Positions 24,515 to 35,238 of a DNA stretch of 64,000 nt are shown here, one piece after another. The notes under the pieces were generated by a model that was not told where the DNA came from, ran no database searches, and saw nothing but the letters and a program-made list of their open reading frames with translations. Position 1 is the stretch's first letter; each line of letters opens with the position of its first letter. The translations under genes were made by a program, and so were the position numbers. This DNA comes from Closterium sp. NIES-65 (Eukaryota; Streptophyta; Zygnematophyceae; Desmidiales; Closteriaceae): contig CANXME010002528.1 of the NCBI GenBank assembly GCA_948144175.1, positions 874,501-938,500 on the forward strand. The letters are read 5' to 3'.

Positions 24515-24891
24515 CAAGGATGAAAAATACGGAAATCGTATTAAACGGTTCGTTTAATACGATGGTATTTTACGGCCATTTGAGGAAAAATACGGCGTAT
24601 TTTTGAAAGGGTTTTTTTTTTCTGGTTTGTTTTTTTTTTTTTTCCCCTTGGATTGATATCTTCCAACTTCTGGAGGGTGCACAAAACCTTACAAAACAAC
24701 ATGGAACAGCTACCACGACTACTACACAACATCCCCTCCCCTCTAGTACTACTACTCCCCTCCCCCCCCCTCTACTCTACTCTACTACTACTACTCATAC
24801 TAGGTAGTAGGTAGGACCTACCTGGTGGGTCGCTACTACTCCTACTCTATGCCTCGCCCGCCTACGTCTCTTCCCCATATATCACCCTCCT

Positions 24892-27382
24892 TTACTCATC
24901 ATCCCCCTCCTCCTCCTCGTCATTCTCCTCCTCCTCCTCCTCCTCCTCCTCCTCCTCCTCCTCCTCCTCCTCCTCCTCCTCCTCCTCCTCTTCCTCCTCC
25001 TCCTCTTCCTCCCCGCTCGAGCCATCACTACTGTCCCACGGATTCTCGCCCGAGCGAGTCTTGGTGGTGGGCACATGCTCCTCCTCCTCATCGCCACTGC
25101 TGTCCGCCGCCTCCTCCTCCTCATCCTCACGCGCTGCCGCGGCTTTCTTCTTACCTTTGCTAGGCTTGGTCGCCTTGCCCTTCCTCTTCCTTTTGGAGCT
25201 CTCACGCTCCTTTTTCTTCTTCTTGCCAATCTGCCCGAAGAGGTCCCAGTCAATGGTGCATGCCACATTCACCTCTCCCTCCTCCTCAGCCCCCTCTTTC
25301 TCCACCACTTCCTCTGCCGGGGCGACGACACTCCCTTCCTTGAGGGTGCCGTTGCTCAGATCGGCGTAGAGCTTCTCCCTCACCTTCTGCTTCCTGTCAA
25401 AGGTGTCCCGAGCCCTCCTCATGAACGCGACATAGGTCACGTCCGTCATTTTCTTGGCGGAGATGCGGTTACGGTCACGCCGTTGCACACGAGCAATCGC
25501 GGACCAGTAACGCTCCACCTCGGATGACGTTACCGGCTGTGACAGGTTCATCAATGCCAGCGACTGCAACGCCTTCACCTCCCCGCCATACATCCACCAC
25601 CAGTCGGCATGCGTCAGGCGCCCACTCGCCACCAAGACCTTTGCAGCCCACCGTGCATCGGGCGACCCCAACAGCCCCTCGCCCTTGTGGAACTGGGCCA
25701 ACTGCGCCTGGATGAGGGTGCGCTGGGCGACATCCTTCACCCGTGCTTGGATGACCGCCTCCGCCCCACTCCTCACCTCCTCATCCTCCCGCACTTCCCC
25801 CACGTACTGATTGCGGGGGTTGAGGAGCCACCCGAGAGCGTGTAGTGGGTTATGCAGCTGCTTGTCCCACCTCTTGACTAGGATAGCCTTGATTTCCGCC
25901 AGGAATGCGGGCTTGTCCTTTGCCAACAGCAGTTCCGTGCGCTTGACAAACATGGCGGCTGTCAATGGAAGTACAAACACGATGAAGGGCGGTAAGCATG
26001 GGCAGGAACGGGGTGTGCATGCAATCACGACCACTCCCAAAGGCGTACAGCATGCAAAGGTATGTCTTACCTCCAGCCTGGGCCGCCACATTGGTCTTCA
26101 CCGTGGCCTCTAGCATGAGGCCATACACTTGCCCCATAACTAGAGCTCGCGTGTCGACGACCCGAAGGACATCATACACGGGCTGCATGATGCGGAGGAC
26201 TGCCGTTGCGCATTCCCAAAACACCTCATCTAAGAGGAGGTCGCGGACCGCCTTCCCCTCCGGCTGCATTGCCACCGCAATCTCCTCCCACTCCTCACTT
26301 ATGACCATCTGCCGCAGCGACTTTTTTACTTCGAGGAATCTGGCGAGCATGATGACGTGCGTGCCAAACCGAGTTGCACCTGGCCGCACCAATGCAAGCT
26401 CTTCAAAAACCTCATGGAAGAGAGTGACGGCGGAGGCGCTTGCCTTCACTATCATGACCACGCGGTTCACCTGGCTTATGACCCGCTTCACCGCACGAAT
26501 CTTGCCGAAATCGTGCAGCATGAGGTCGAGTACGTGAGCGGCGCAGTTGTAGAAGAATATGCCTGGGTATTCGTCGCGCAAAATGTCTGCCGCACGTCGG
26601 TTATTAGCCGCGTTGTCCATGACGACCTGGACGACCGTCTTGTCCCCCACCTCGACAATGGAGTTGCGGAGGAGTTTGGCAAGATACCCGCCAGTCTTCT
26701 TTGCCGTCTTCGAGTCTATCGTTTCCACAATCACCGGTGCCATGTCGTTGAGGGCGATGACGCAAACAAGCCCTCGAGACTTCAAGCAGGTCCATCCGTC
26801 GCACGCCAGGGTGCAGCCGCGATTGAGCCAGCTATCCATCATCGGCTTCGCTAGCTCCTCCGTATCCGCCCGTAATTTCAGCAGAAGCGGGCCTCCAACC
26901 TTGTAGGGGGTCGGGAGGGTGTATGGCTTCGCGAAGGCGAGAGCCGCATCAACGAATTCCTGCACCGCCCTAGACTTCGATGACTGGAAGGCCCAGTCGT
27001 TCTCCGCTACAGCCGCGGCCCAGAGGTAGTCCAGACGAGTGCGCGCAGCCGTATCCGCCATGTCGCGGATGTCGCGCTGCTTAGCGCGACGAGGGGCATG
27101 AATCTCGACCGTAGTAGAGGTGGAAGCTCGGTTCGACCCACCGAATGATGAGCGTGCATGTTCCTCTGCTTCCTCGCGAAGCTTCTTTGCGACATCAGAG
27201 CCGCATGGAGTCACGTTCTTATCCTTCTTTGTCTCCGACGTCCCGTACACATGCTCGCCTATGCGCGTCGCGTTGGCAGTCACGGTTTCACCACAGTGTT
27301 TGCATTTCGCAGTGAGATTTCCGTCCTTCGCTGAACCCTCCGTCACAACATGAATCCATAGGGGCAATTTCGGTCGCACCAT
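24892..27382 (-). CDS. hAT-2 transposase, two exons, open
   Basis: Exon 1 is 27382-26071 (donor GAG|GTAAGA). Exon 2 is 25958-24892 (acceptor TTGACAG, stop TAA). The join is phase 1 and gives about 792 aa. Domains in order: BED-type finger (CKHCGE, H, then a late C, residues about 20-60); DUF659/hAT catalytic region with LACDGW, VVMDNAANN and a CAAHVLDLM block; PGATRFGTH; then a tryptophan-rich stretch and the dimerisation domain (SSEVERYWS, then RNRIS) near residue 600. The last about 150 residues are lysine-rich then almost pure Glu, encoded by (GAG)n. The protein would bind the element ends in the nucleus and catalyse cut-and-paste transposition. Intact ends and frame suggest it may still be active. 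Confidence 0.92.
24906..25013 (-). repeat. (GAG)n microsatellite encoding a poly-Glu tail
   Basis: A run of (tcc)n on the + strand with few interruptions, in frame with the hAT-2 transposase, gives about 30 consecutive glutamates near its C-terminus. Confidence 0.9.
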
Positions 27383-28065
27383 GGCGTTGGAAGACCTGCT
27401 CTAACAGAGAGGTGAGATGATTTGAGAGATGTAGTGCTGATGTGAGTCACTACTGCTCACTTTTAGTACCTTGCTGGGGCGTTGGAGTTTGTTGTGTCGA
27501 AAGAATCGAGTGAGAGGGATAAGTTCAGGAAATGCAAGGCGATTGGCTGGCTTGGATGCGCGGCGTGAAGAGCAGGGTTCGTCTTGGATTTGGGCGAAAA
27601 TTAGCCATTGGGCGCGAGATTTCGAAGCGGGCATAGCGAAACGGGTGACCTACTTTCACCCGTTCGCCAAATATTGAAATCTCGCGACTCGGTCAAACAT
27701 TCTCGTTGCGTTTCGGCGAAAATTTTTTTGCAGTAGCGAAACAGGTAATCCCTGTTTTCGCCATCGTCCATTTATTTCAATGTCGCAACTCGCATGTGAC
27801 GTGGAATTTGCGACCCTGGGCCAAAATTGACTCTGCCTCGATACATTCGTGCCCAGTCTCACAATGAGAATGTTTGGCGGACAAATTGTGAATCTCAGTA
27901 TAGTGTATCACGGTTTCAAAAAATCGGTCGTTTAAAACGATCGCATTTTTAATCGAAACAGAAAAACACAAATTAACCGTATTTAACCGTTTAAAACGAT
28001 CGTTTAATACGATACCGTATAATACGGTAAAAAATAAAAAAAAACGGTCGTATTTTTTATCCTTG

Positions 28066-28073
28066 CCTGTGAC
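28066..28073. repeat. hAT-2 target-site duplication, right
   Basis: cctgtgac, identical to 24507-24514. Confidence 0.93.
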
Positions 28074-28900
28074 TAACCTAGCTTAGAACTGTCCTAGATT
28101 GTGACTGGCGTAGCCTCTGACCACCAATGAGCGACATATTATAGTCACGTTGTCTGAACATTATCTAGTCCGGACCCTTCAGGTCAACGCACTACAATTC
28201 CAGCCACCCTCCTTACCACCAATGACCCCTCCCAACCACTTCGAGTCTCTCAATCCATAACACTGTGGTGTGTTCTATGCGTGAGCATTGGCTGAGTCAA
28301 GCCAGCCTCGCTGTTACCCGCATCAGGTCACTTTGTGTAACGGCGGGCCTGGGTTGACTTTGGCGGCTCGTGCGCGAGAAATGGCCGAGCCGAGCCTCAC
28401 TCTCCCTGCGAGCCAAAGTGTGTGCGTGTCCAATATGTGCCTCAAATGTTATGGCCCAAGCCGAGTAGGCTCTCAGCAAGCTGCCAGGCCCACTGCTACT
28501 CGCTTCAGCTTGCATTGTGTCATGGCTGAGCCGAGCCTGGCTCGCTGCGATCCAAAGTGTGTGTGTGTCCGAGAGATGAGGCTTGACCTAATGCCCGATC
28601 TGAAGAGGCTCTTGACAAGCTGCTAGACTCACTAACTACCTTGTGACTAGCGAGCCACCCTGTCTAGGCCTCCCCCAGGTATAATCTGCCAGCTCAGGGA
28701 TTTAACTTATCTCATGCTCCCTGCCAACCTCAGCTAATGGGGAGCTTGAGAAAGGAGGTCTAAATAGCATGAGCTTGGAGCTTGGAAAGTGTGTAATTGT
28801 AGACTAACAATACCTGAGTCACACTGCTTTCCGATCAGCTCATAACCTCATCGCCTCAAGCTGACCAGCTCTTTCTAAAAATCAGCCGCGTTGCGAGTCG
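28074..28900. other. intergenic; degenerate about 141-bp tandem duplication
   Basis: No gene. Two related blocks begin at 28381 (atggccgagccgagcctc) and 28522 (atggctgagccgagcctg), both followed by a ccaaagtgtgtg motif. A partial third copy lies near 28286. Small ORFs here follow from the repeat and are not called. Confidence 0.5.
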
Positions 28901-29476
28901 TCTTCGGAATAGGTCCATCTCGGTTCAAAGAGCACCTCAAACGGCCAAGCCACCGCTCGGTTATTTGCTCATTGGTACTATGGTATTCACTACCATGTTT
29001 GTCCTCCCTTGCCCTCTACTTTCAGATTCCTTTGCTGTGTGCTCGCTCCAGCTTTCCCCACCTGCCTGACTGGTAAGGAGAAGAGCTGCCAGGTTTCATG
29101 CCAGACTGAGTTGAATTCTTGGCCATGTGGTCATTGCTGCCCCGCATCCTCATGCAGCATCCTATCGTGCTCCTTCTCTCTAGCCTCTCGGAATCTGCTT
29201 TGGCCAAGTGCCGTTAGTTCTACCTCCACTTTTTGCGGCCCTCCCCACCCACACCTGTATTGATGCAAGTGCCTGTTGCCTATTCACACATTGGATTCCT
29301 TGTTTTTATCTCTATCTTAGATTAGAAGCAGTTAGAAAATCTGCCTGTGTTCACCTTTTTAGTCTTTCCTCGCTCCCCTCTCCCTTTTTCCTGCTGGACA
29401 ATTGTGCCTCCATAAACTTCTCTTACCAACATCATACATAGGACACTCTTGCTGCACTGCTCGTTCAGCTCACTTC

Positions 29477-30569
29477 TGTTGGTGTAAGGGCCTAATAAAC
29501 TCAAGCTATTAAGACTTTATCACACTTAAAACCTCTCCTCGGGGTCACCTCCAAGGGTCCTTGGGTGCCTGGTACAAGACCAGCCCCTATCCTCGGGTCC
29601 GAGTTTGTAGAGAGAGGGATCAAGAGGGACTTAGTCAAAACAGCAAGAGTACCTTGAACGTCGCGCAGCGTATCGTGCAGACCGTTGATCAGATTAAGCT
29701 GAGAATTTCCTATATCGAAGCTCGCTCTAAGAGCTTTAAAATAAGCCAAGTTGCCTCGCGAAAAGTTCTGCCATTACGAAGTTATGGCTCGGACAGCGTT
29801 AGCCTAGCGTTGGAGTGCTAGCGTACTAGCGTTGACTCGGGTAGCATTCCGCCGTCGCACCGCGTAGAAAAGAAATTCCAGGAAGGAAGGAATTCGCTTG
29901 AATCAATTTCACTATATTCAGGTACAAACAGAGAAGGAATAAATAGCTCTAGCTAGCAAGGACCTTGGGAATCAACCTGGGAACAACCAGGGATGATCCC
30001 AAATAATTCCAAGCAACAGAACCAACCTGGCTGGACAAAATAGCAGGTGATAGGTTGGTGAACAACCTATGGTTCTGTTTTTCCAACCTGGGAAAACAAC
30101 AACCAGGTTCAGGTCCTAAAAACAGAACCTGTTTTGTCTTTGCCCAACCAGCCAAATGCTGGTTCCGCTGGTTTCCCCTGGCCCTGTAGCATGCAGATAC
30201 ATAAAAACAACATCCAACCTTCACCTAAATTGTACCCCTATAGTGCCTGCCTTGCTACACTATAGTCAACCAAACAAAACAGTACAATTTCGAGTTGGAT
30301 AGAACTGAATCTGCGCAATCAAGTAAGTTGAACCGCAAAGCTTCCATCTTGGGTTCCTTTGCGAGCTCGTCCTTTCTGCTTGTACTGTTCATAGCGCGTA
30401 CAATGTTATGCCGAAGCGCACATTGTGCGAGTACCTGCAAATGCTTCAAGCGAAAATTGCGAAAGCAAACAAACACACAAACATACCATTCACACGCAAA
30501 TGCATTCGCACACTCATACTTGTACAAACAGACGGCAGGATGTCGTGCAATGTGAATTTGCACCCAACA
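29477..30569 (-). repeat. copia-4 3' LTR (1,093 bp)
   Basis: Direct repeat of 35239-36331 with no difference seen. On the element strand it starts TGTTGGGTGC and ends CACCAACA. Confidence 0.96.
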
Positions 30570-30611
30570 CACTCCCCCTCAGCCTGCCGGCTGCATCCCC
30601 ATCATTCCATA

Positions 30612-33600
30612 CTAGTTCATGCTCATTCCACTCATGCGCACACAACGCCAATGAGACTCATCCGCAAGCCTCTTGGTGAGGAAGTCTGCTGGCTGCTGGT
30701 GAGTCTTGATGTAGATCGGATTCACCGCCCCCCTCTTCACCTCCTTACGCAGCCAGTGCCACTTGATACGCATGTGCTTATTCAGCCCATGAAGCACAGC
30801 GTTCCTGGCCATCCCAAGAGCTCCCTTGCTATCACAAAACAGCGGCGTAGCAACCTTTTGCTCCTGGCCAATCTCCTCCAACAGCCTCCTCAGCCAAATC
30901 ACCTCCTTCACCCCATGGAACATCGCCATGTACTCTGATTCCACGGAAGAGAGTGCTGTCTCCGTCTGCTTCTTTGACCTCCAACTAACCGGTCCTCCCC
31001 CAACTACGCAGATGTATCCTCCCACAGATGAGGAATCCTCCTTCTCAGAGGCCCACGTAGCATCAGTAAAGCAAGTGAGAAAAAGCTTGCCTTCTCCAAG
31101 CCTCTCCCCCTTCTCTTTCAGCACCTCAACCCCTTTCTGCTTCACCTGTGCAGATGCGGAGTATTGAACTCCAATGCTTGGGTGAGAGTTCAGATACTTC
31201 ACCACACGCTCAGCTGCATCCACCTGCTCCTCTGATGGATTCTGTACTACCCTAGCCAGCTGCCCAACCGAGAAAGAGATGTCGGGTCTCGTGTGAACTG
31301 CTGCATACAAGAGGCTGCCCACCAAGGACTGAAATTGCTGCTGCTCCTCGGCTTCAACCCCTTCATCCTCTGCAGCTTTCACAAGCTTGAATTCTGCTGG
31401 CAGGGGAGTTGCAACCTTGCGCTCATTCTCAATTCCGTACTTCTCCCCAAGCTCCTTGATGAACTTCTCCTGGTGCAGCTTCAACCACCTGTGATCCAGA
31501 TCCCTCTCCACGTGCATCCCGAGGTGGTACTTTACCTCCCCAAGGTTCTTGCACTTGAAGTTCTCCATCAGCTGCTGCTGCACCTTCTGGATCTCCTTCA
31601 TGCTGCTGCTAAAGAGAAGAATGACGTCCACATAGACCAGAAACAGCACCAGCTTCTCCCCCTCCCCCTTGAGAAAGAGGCTCTCATCACAGCTGCTGGT
31701 CCTGAATCCCATCTCCTCTAAAACAGCTGCCAACTTCTGGTACCAGCAGCGTGGCGCCTGCTTCAAGCCGTAGATGGACTTTGTCAGCTTGCACACCCTG
31801 CCCGTACCATCCTCATACCCAGGTGGCTGCGTCATGAACACCTCCTCCTCTAAAATCCCGTTGAGAAATGCCGTTGATATGTCCATCTGGATAATGAACT
31901 TCCCACTAACGGCTGCATCTGCCAACAAGACACGAAGGGTAGGGGGTTTGGCAGTGGGAGCAAAGATCTCATTGAAGTCCCGCTTCTCCTTCTGCATAAA
32001 CCCCTTAGCCACCAACCTACTCTTGTAGATGGTGACCTGCCCCTTGTCGTCAGTCTTGATCCTTAGCACCCACTTGCATTGTACCGCTTTCTTTCCCTCA
32101 GGCAGCACCACTAGTTCCCAAGTCCCATTCTCCAGCAGGCTCTGGTACTCAGCATCCCTGGAAGCTAGCCATTTGTCCCTATCTGGTCCAGCTAATGCCT
32201 CCTCCATGCTAGCTGGTTCCTCTGGTGCAGGGGCAAGAAAACAGTACGCAGGTTGATCCTCCTCATCCGGGTCATAGCCATGCGGTAGAATCAGCAATGC
32301 CTCCTCGGTCCCAAGCTGCTGCTCCGCTACATCAGCTCCTGCAGTCAGCTTCTTAGTAGCCATACGGGTACGTCCTGGCCTGGAGACGGGTGTCTCCCAT
32401 CCCTTCATAATAACACCCTTCGGCTTCTTAGTTTTCCCCTGCTGCTGCTCTCCTCCCTCGGATCCAGCAGCTCCACTAGTGCTACCGCTAATCTCCACAC
32501 CATCACCTCCACCAGCAGGTGCCTCCTGCACCTTCTCTTTATCACCACCCTCTGCAGCTGCCTCCTCTCCCTCCTCCCACACACTAGGAGTCAGGTCCAG
32601 CTGCATGGTGATCTGCTCCATCTGCTGGGACACCCTGGCCTCCGGCTGTTTCTCCCAGCTCCCATACATCATGCCCTCAACAAACTTCACATCCCTGCTG
32701 TCAAACAACACACCCTTGGAAGGCTCCCACAGCAGCCATCCCTTGCTTTCAGCTGCCAGCCCCAAATGCACACACCAGATTGCACTCGCCCCCAACTTAC
32801 TGCGGTAGGTCCTGGGGACGTGGGCGACTGCCATGCAACCGAACACCCTCAGCATGTCCACCGGCGGCTTCCTCCCAAGCCACCTCTCCAACGGCACCCA
32901 CGAGTCATCCCCAACCTTTGTGAGTACCCTGTTCCTAGCGACGGTAGCGTGCCGAACAGCATGGGGCCACATCAAGTTGCCCAGCCCAGATTCTATGAGC
33001 AGCGCCCTAGCTGTCTCCAGAATTGTCCGGTTCGCCCGTTCTGCTACACCGTTGGACTGTGGGGTGTAAGCCGTGGTCAGCTCTCTCTGGATGCCCTGCT
33101 TCTTGAGCCAGGCCGTCATCTCAGCTCCAAGGAACTCACCACCCCGATCTGTCCTAATCCGCTTCACCACACACTCCGCTTGCTTCTCCACGAACGGCAG
33201 CCAATCGTCCCGAATCGTGGAGGCGGCGTGATCTTTCTGCTTCAGCGGATACGCCCACATTAGCCTGCTCCAGTCATCCACTATGGTTAGGAAGTACCGC
33301 TCCCCCTTGTGCCCTTGCACCGGCAGCGGCCCCACCAAGTCCATGTGGACCAGCTCCAACGGCTTTTTGCTCCTGCCAGCCACACTATGGAAGGAGAAAC
33401 GGGTGAACTTTGAAAGGAGGCAAATTTCACAGTTATCATCGGGTGGTTGTCCGTTCAGCTTTAAGCCCTTAACGGCTCCATCCTTCTCCAGCTGCTTCAG
33501 CAAAGGCATTGCCACATGCCCCAAACGTCGGTGTGCAGTTGCCCAATCTGTCTCCCCAGATCTGGCCGACACTTTCACACCAACCCCTCCAACGGCGTTG

Positions 33601-35192
33601 CACTCCCCCTGGGATGCAGACCCCTCTCCAGCTTGCCCCCCACCGTGCCACGCCAGCGCCGGCAGCTGCCACATAGATCTGTACACGTCCTTGCTCTCGT
33701 GCAGATCCCAAAGCACCCGATTGCCCAGCTTCCCCTTATAAGTGCGAGCCCCATCCGTGTTGGTGTTCACCCCAGCCTTGCCAAGCTTACGGAGGGAGAT
33801 GAGGTTGGCCTTCAGGTCGGGGACGAGGAGAACGTCGTGCAGCACCACCGGCCTGCCATCCGCTCCCTTAAATGCAGCTCGTCCCGCACCAGCCACCTTC
33901 AACATGTGTCCAGAGGCAGAGCACACCTCATTAATCGGTGCAGCGCGTACGTCGTCCAGCAGGTCCTTGCGCGGCGTCATTGTCCAAGCAGCGCCTGTGT
34001 CCAACACCCAATAGTCCAGGGGGTGCAGCTCTGCTCCAGCCTTAGCAGATGCGTCTCCTTGCTCCCCCTTGTCTCCCATATGGAAGAATTGGCCCGCGGT
34101 GCGCTCCTTCTTCTTCTCCGCACCGCCGTTGCCCTTCGGGTTGTTGTCGGACGAATCAGCGACCATGTTGGCGCCGTTTTTCTGGTTCCTCCGCGCGCCA
34201 CCATCCTGGTGACGATTCTGGGGGGTCCATCCATCGGGTTTCTTATAGCACAAAAACCAGGGGTGCCCTTCCTTCTCACAATACCAGCAACTCCCTTTCA
34301 TTTTGCCACCAGCACCCGACTTGCCCCCACGTCCAGATTTCGCACCGCGACCCCAACCGGTACCTCCTTGTTGGTCGTTGGAGTCGTCGTCTTTCTTTGC
34401 ACCGCGTCCAGCACCACCGAAGCCACGTCCTTTGCCACGTCGGCTCCCTTGCATCCCGTAGCCGCTGCTGCCGTCGTCTCCACCCCTCAGTTGGCGGCGA
34501 CGGAAGTCCTCCTCCAGAATCTTCGTCCGCACCCACTCGAGCGTCCACAAGCTCTGGTTCTGCGGCAGGCTCAATCCGCTCGTAAATTGAAGCCACGATT
34601 CCGGCAGCAGCGAGAGCATCTTCAAGCACTTGGTCTGCTCCGGGTAGGTGATTCCCGCGGTCGCCAACTTCGCGTAGAGGTCGCGCAATTTGTCCAGGAC
34701 AGGTTGCACCGGCTCTCCCTCGCTCAGGCGCAACGCGGACAGCTCCCTCTCCAGCATCAATGTTGCAACAACGGAGGTCGGGGCGTGCAGCTCCTTCAAC
34801 ACCGTCCACGCCTTCGGACCGCACTCAACCTCCGGCAGCAGGTGCATGACGTGGTGACGCTGGTTCAGCTCCAAACTCTGCGACATCAAGTAGTAGCCAG
34901 CCGAGGCGCGCTCGTCCCAATCTTCCTGAAGGGCGGGGTCATTCGGTCTAGGCTCCTCCCCAATCATTAGTTTCAGCAATCCGATTTGACGGAAATAAAG
35001 TTGCATTTTCCAGGCCCAATCATCATAGCCCTCACCATTGAACTTCTCGACGGTGAAGTTTTTCAGCACCTCCTTGATCAGCGAGCCCTGGCTTGTTCGC
35101 GCTCCCCTTGGCGCAGAAACACCAGAATCATGGCTGCCGCTACGATCTTGGGCTGAAGATTCACCAGCTACCGCCGAGGTGTTGCCCGCCAT
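30612..35192 (-). CDS. copia-4 Gag-Pol polyprotein, full length, RT motif YVDV
   Basis: 1,526 aa without interruption. Gag (residues about 40-260) is followed by a canonical zinc knuckle CX2CX4HX4C near 300. Protease has LDTGAAW near 397. The integrase HHCC domain (HRRLGH, CEICL) lies near 552-600. The integrase core has HMDLVG near 616, RTDRGGEF near 680 and NGVAERAN. RVT_2 reverse transcriptase spans about 1050-1280, and RNase H (SSVESEYMA) lies near 1415. The RT catalytic box reads YVDV (residues 1187-1190; second Asp codon GTC at 31625-31623), where copia-1, -2 and -3 have YVDD. The second aspartate is metal-binding in this family, so this copy should lack polymerase activity though everything else looks complete. 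Confidence 0.95.
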   Translation of the reverse strand: MAGNTSAVAGESSAQDRSGSHDSGVSAPRGARTSQGSLIKEVLKNFTVEKFNGEGYDDWAWKMQLYFRQIGLLKLMIGEEPRPNDPALQEDWDERASAGYYLMSQSLELNQRHHVMHLLPEVECGPKAWTVLKELHAPTSVVATLMLERELSALRLSEGEPVQPVLDKLRDLYAKLATAGITYPEQTKCLKMLSLLPESWLQFTSGLSLPQNQSLWTLEWVRTKILEEDFRRRQLRGGDDGSSGYGMQGSRRGKGRGFGGAGRGAKKDDDSNDQQGGTGWGRGAKSGRGGKSGAGGKMKGSCWYCEKEGHPWFLCYKKPDGWTPQNRHQDGGARRNQKNGANMVADSSDNNPKGNGGAEKKKERTAGQFFHMGDKGEQGDASAKAGAELHPLDYWVLDTGAAWTMTPRKDLLDDVRAAPINEVCSASGHMLKVAGAGRAAFKGADGRPVVLHDVLLVPDLKANLISLRKLGKAGVNTNTDGARTYKGKLGNRVLWDLHESKDVYRSMWQLPALAWHGGGQAGEGSASQGECNAVGGVGVKVSARSGETDWATAHRRLGHVAMPLLKQLEKDGAVKGLKLNGQPPDDNCEICLLSKFTRFSFHSVAGRSKKPLELVHMDLVGPLPVQGHKGERYFLTIVDDWSRLMWAYPLKQKDHAASTIRDDWLPFVEKQAECVVKRIRTDRGGEFLGAEMTAWLKKQGIQRELTTAYTPQSNGVAERANRTILETARALLIESGLGNLMWPHAVRHATVARNRVLTKVGDDSWVPLERWLGRKPPVDMLRVFGCMAVAHVPRTYRSKLGASAIWCVHLGLAAESKGWLLWEPSKGVLFDSRDVKFVEGMMYGSWEKQPEARVSQQMEQITMQLDLTPSVWEEGEEAAAEGGDKEKVQEAPAGGGDGVEISGSTSGAAGSEGGEQQQGKTKKPKGVIMKGWETPVSRPGRTRMATKKLTAGADVAEQQLGTEEALLILPHGYDPDEEDQPAYCFLAPAPEEPASMEEALAGPDRDKWLASRDAEYQSLLENGTWELVVLPEGKKAVQCKWVLRIKTDDKGQVTIYKSRLVAKGFMQKEKRDFNEIFAPTAKPPTLRVLLADAAVSGKFIIQMDISTAFLNGILEEEVFMTQPPGYEDGTGRVCKLTKSIYGLKQAPRCWYQKLAAVLEEMGFRTSSCDESLFLKGEGEKLVLFLVYVDVILLFSSSMKEIQKVQQQLMENFKCKNLGEVKYHLGMHVERDLDHRWLKLHQEKFIKELGEKYGIENERKVATPLPAEFKLVKAAEDEGVEAEEQQQFQSLVGSLLYAAVHTRPDISFSVGQLARVVQNPSEEQVDAAERVVKYLNSHPSIGVQYSASAQVKQKGVEVLKEKGERLGEGKLFLTCFTDATWASEKEDSSSVGGYICVVGGGPVSWRSKKQTETALSSVESEYMAMFHGVKEVIWLRRLLEEIGQEQKVATPLFCDSKGALGMARNAVLHGLNKHMRIKWHWLRKEVKRGAVNPIYIKTHQQPADFLTKRLADESHWRCVRMSGMSMN

Positions 35193-35238
35193 AGCTACCT
35201 ATATCGAGGATCACTATAACCCAGCTCTGATACCAGCT

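Larger units (their letters stand above)
24515..28065 (-). mobile_element. hAT-2, complete autonomous-looking hAT transposon
   Basis: The 3,551-bp element begins caaggatgaaaaatacg (24515-24531). Its inverted match caaggataaaaaatacg ends at 28065, 16 of 17 identical. It is flanked by an exact 8-bp duplication, cctgtgac (24507-24514 and 28066-28073). Subterminal zones are rich in cgtttaatacg motifs; 24537-24561 is a palindrome (cgtattaaacg / cgtttaatacg). The single gene inside has one intron and no inactivating change that I can see. Confidence 0.95.
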
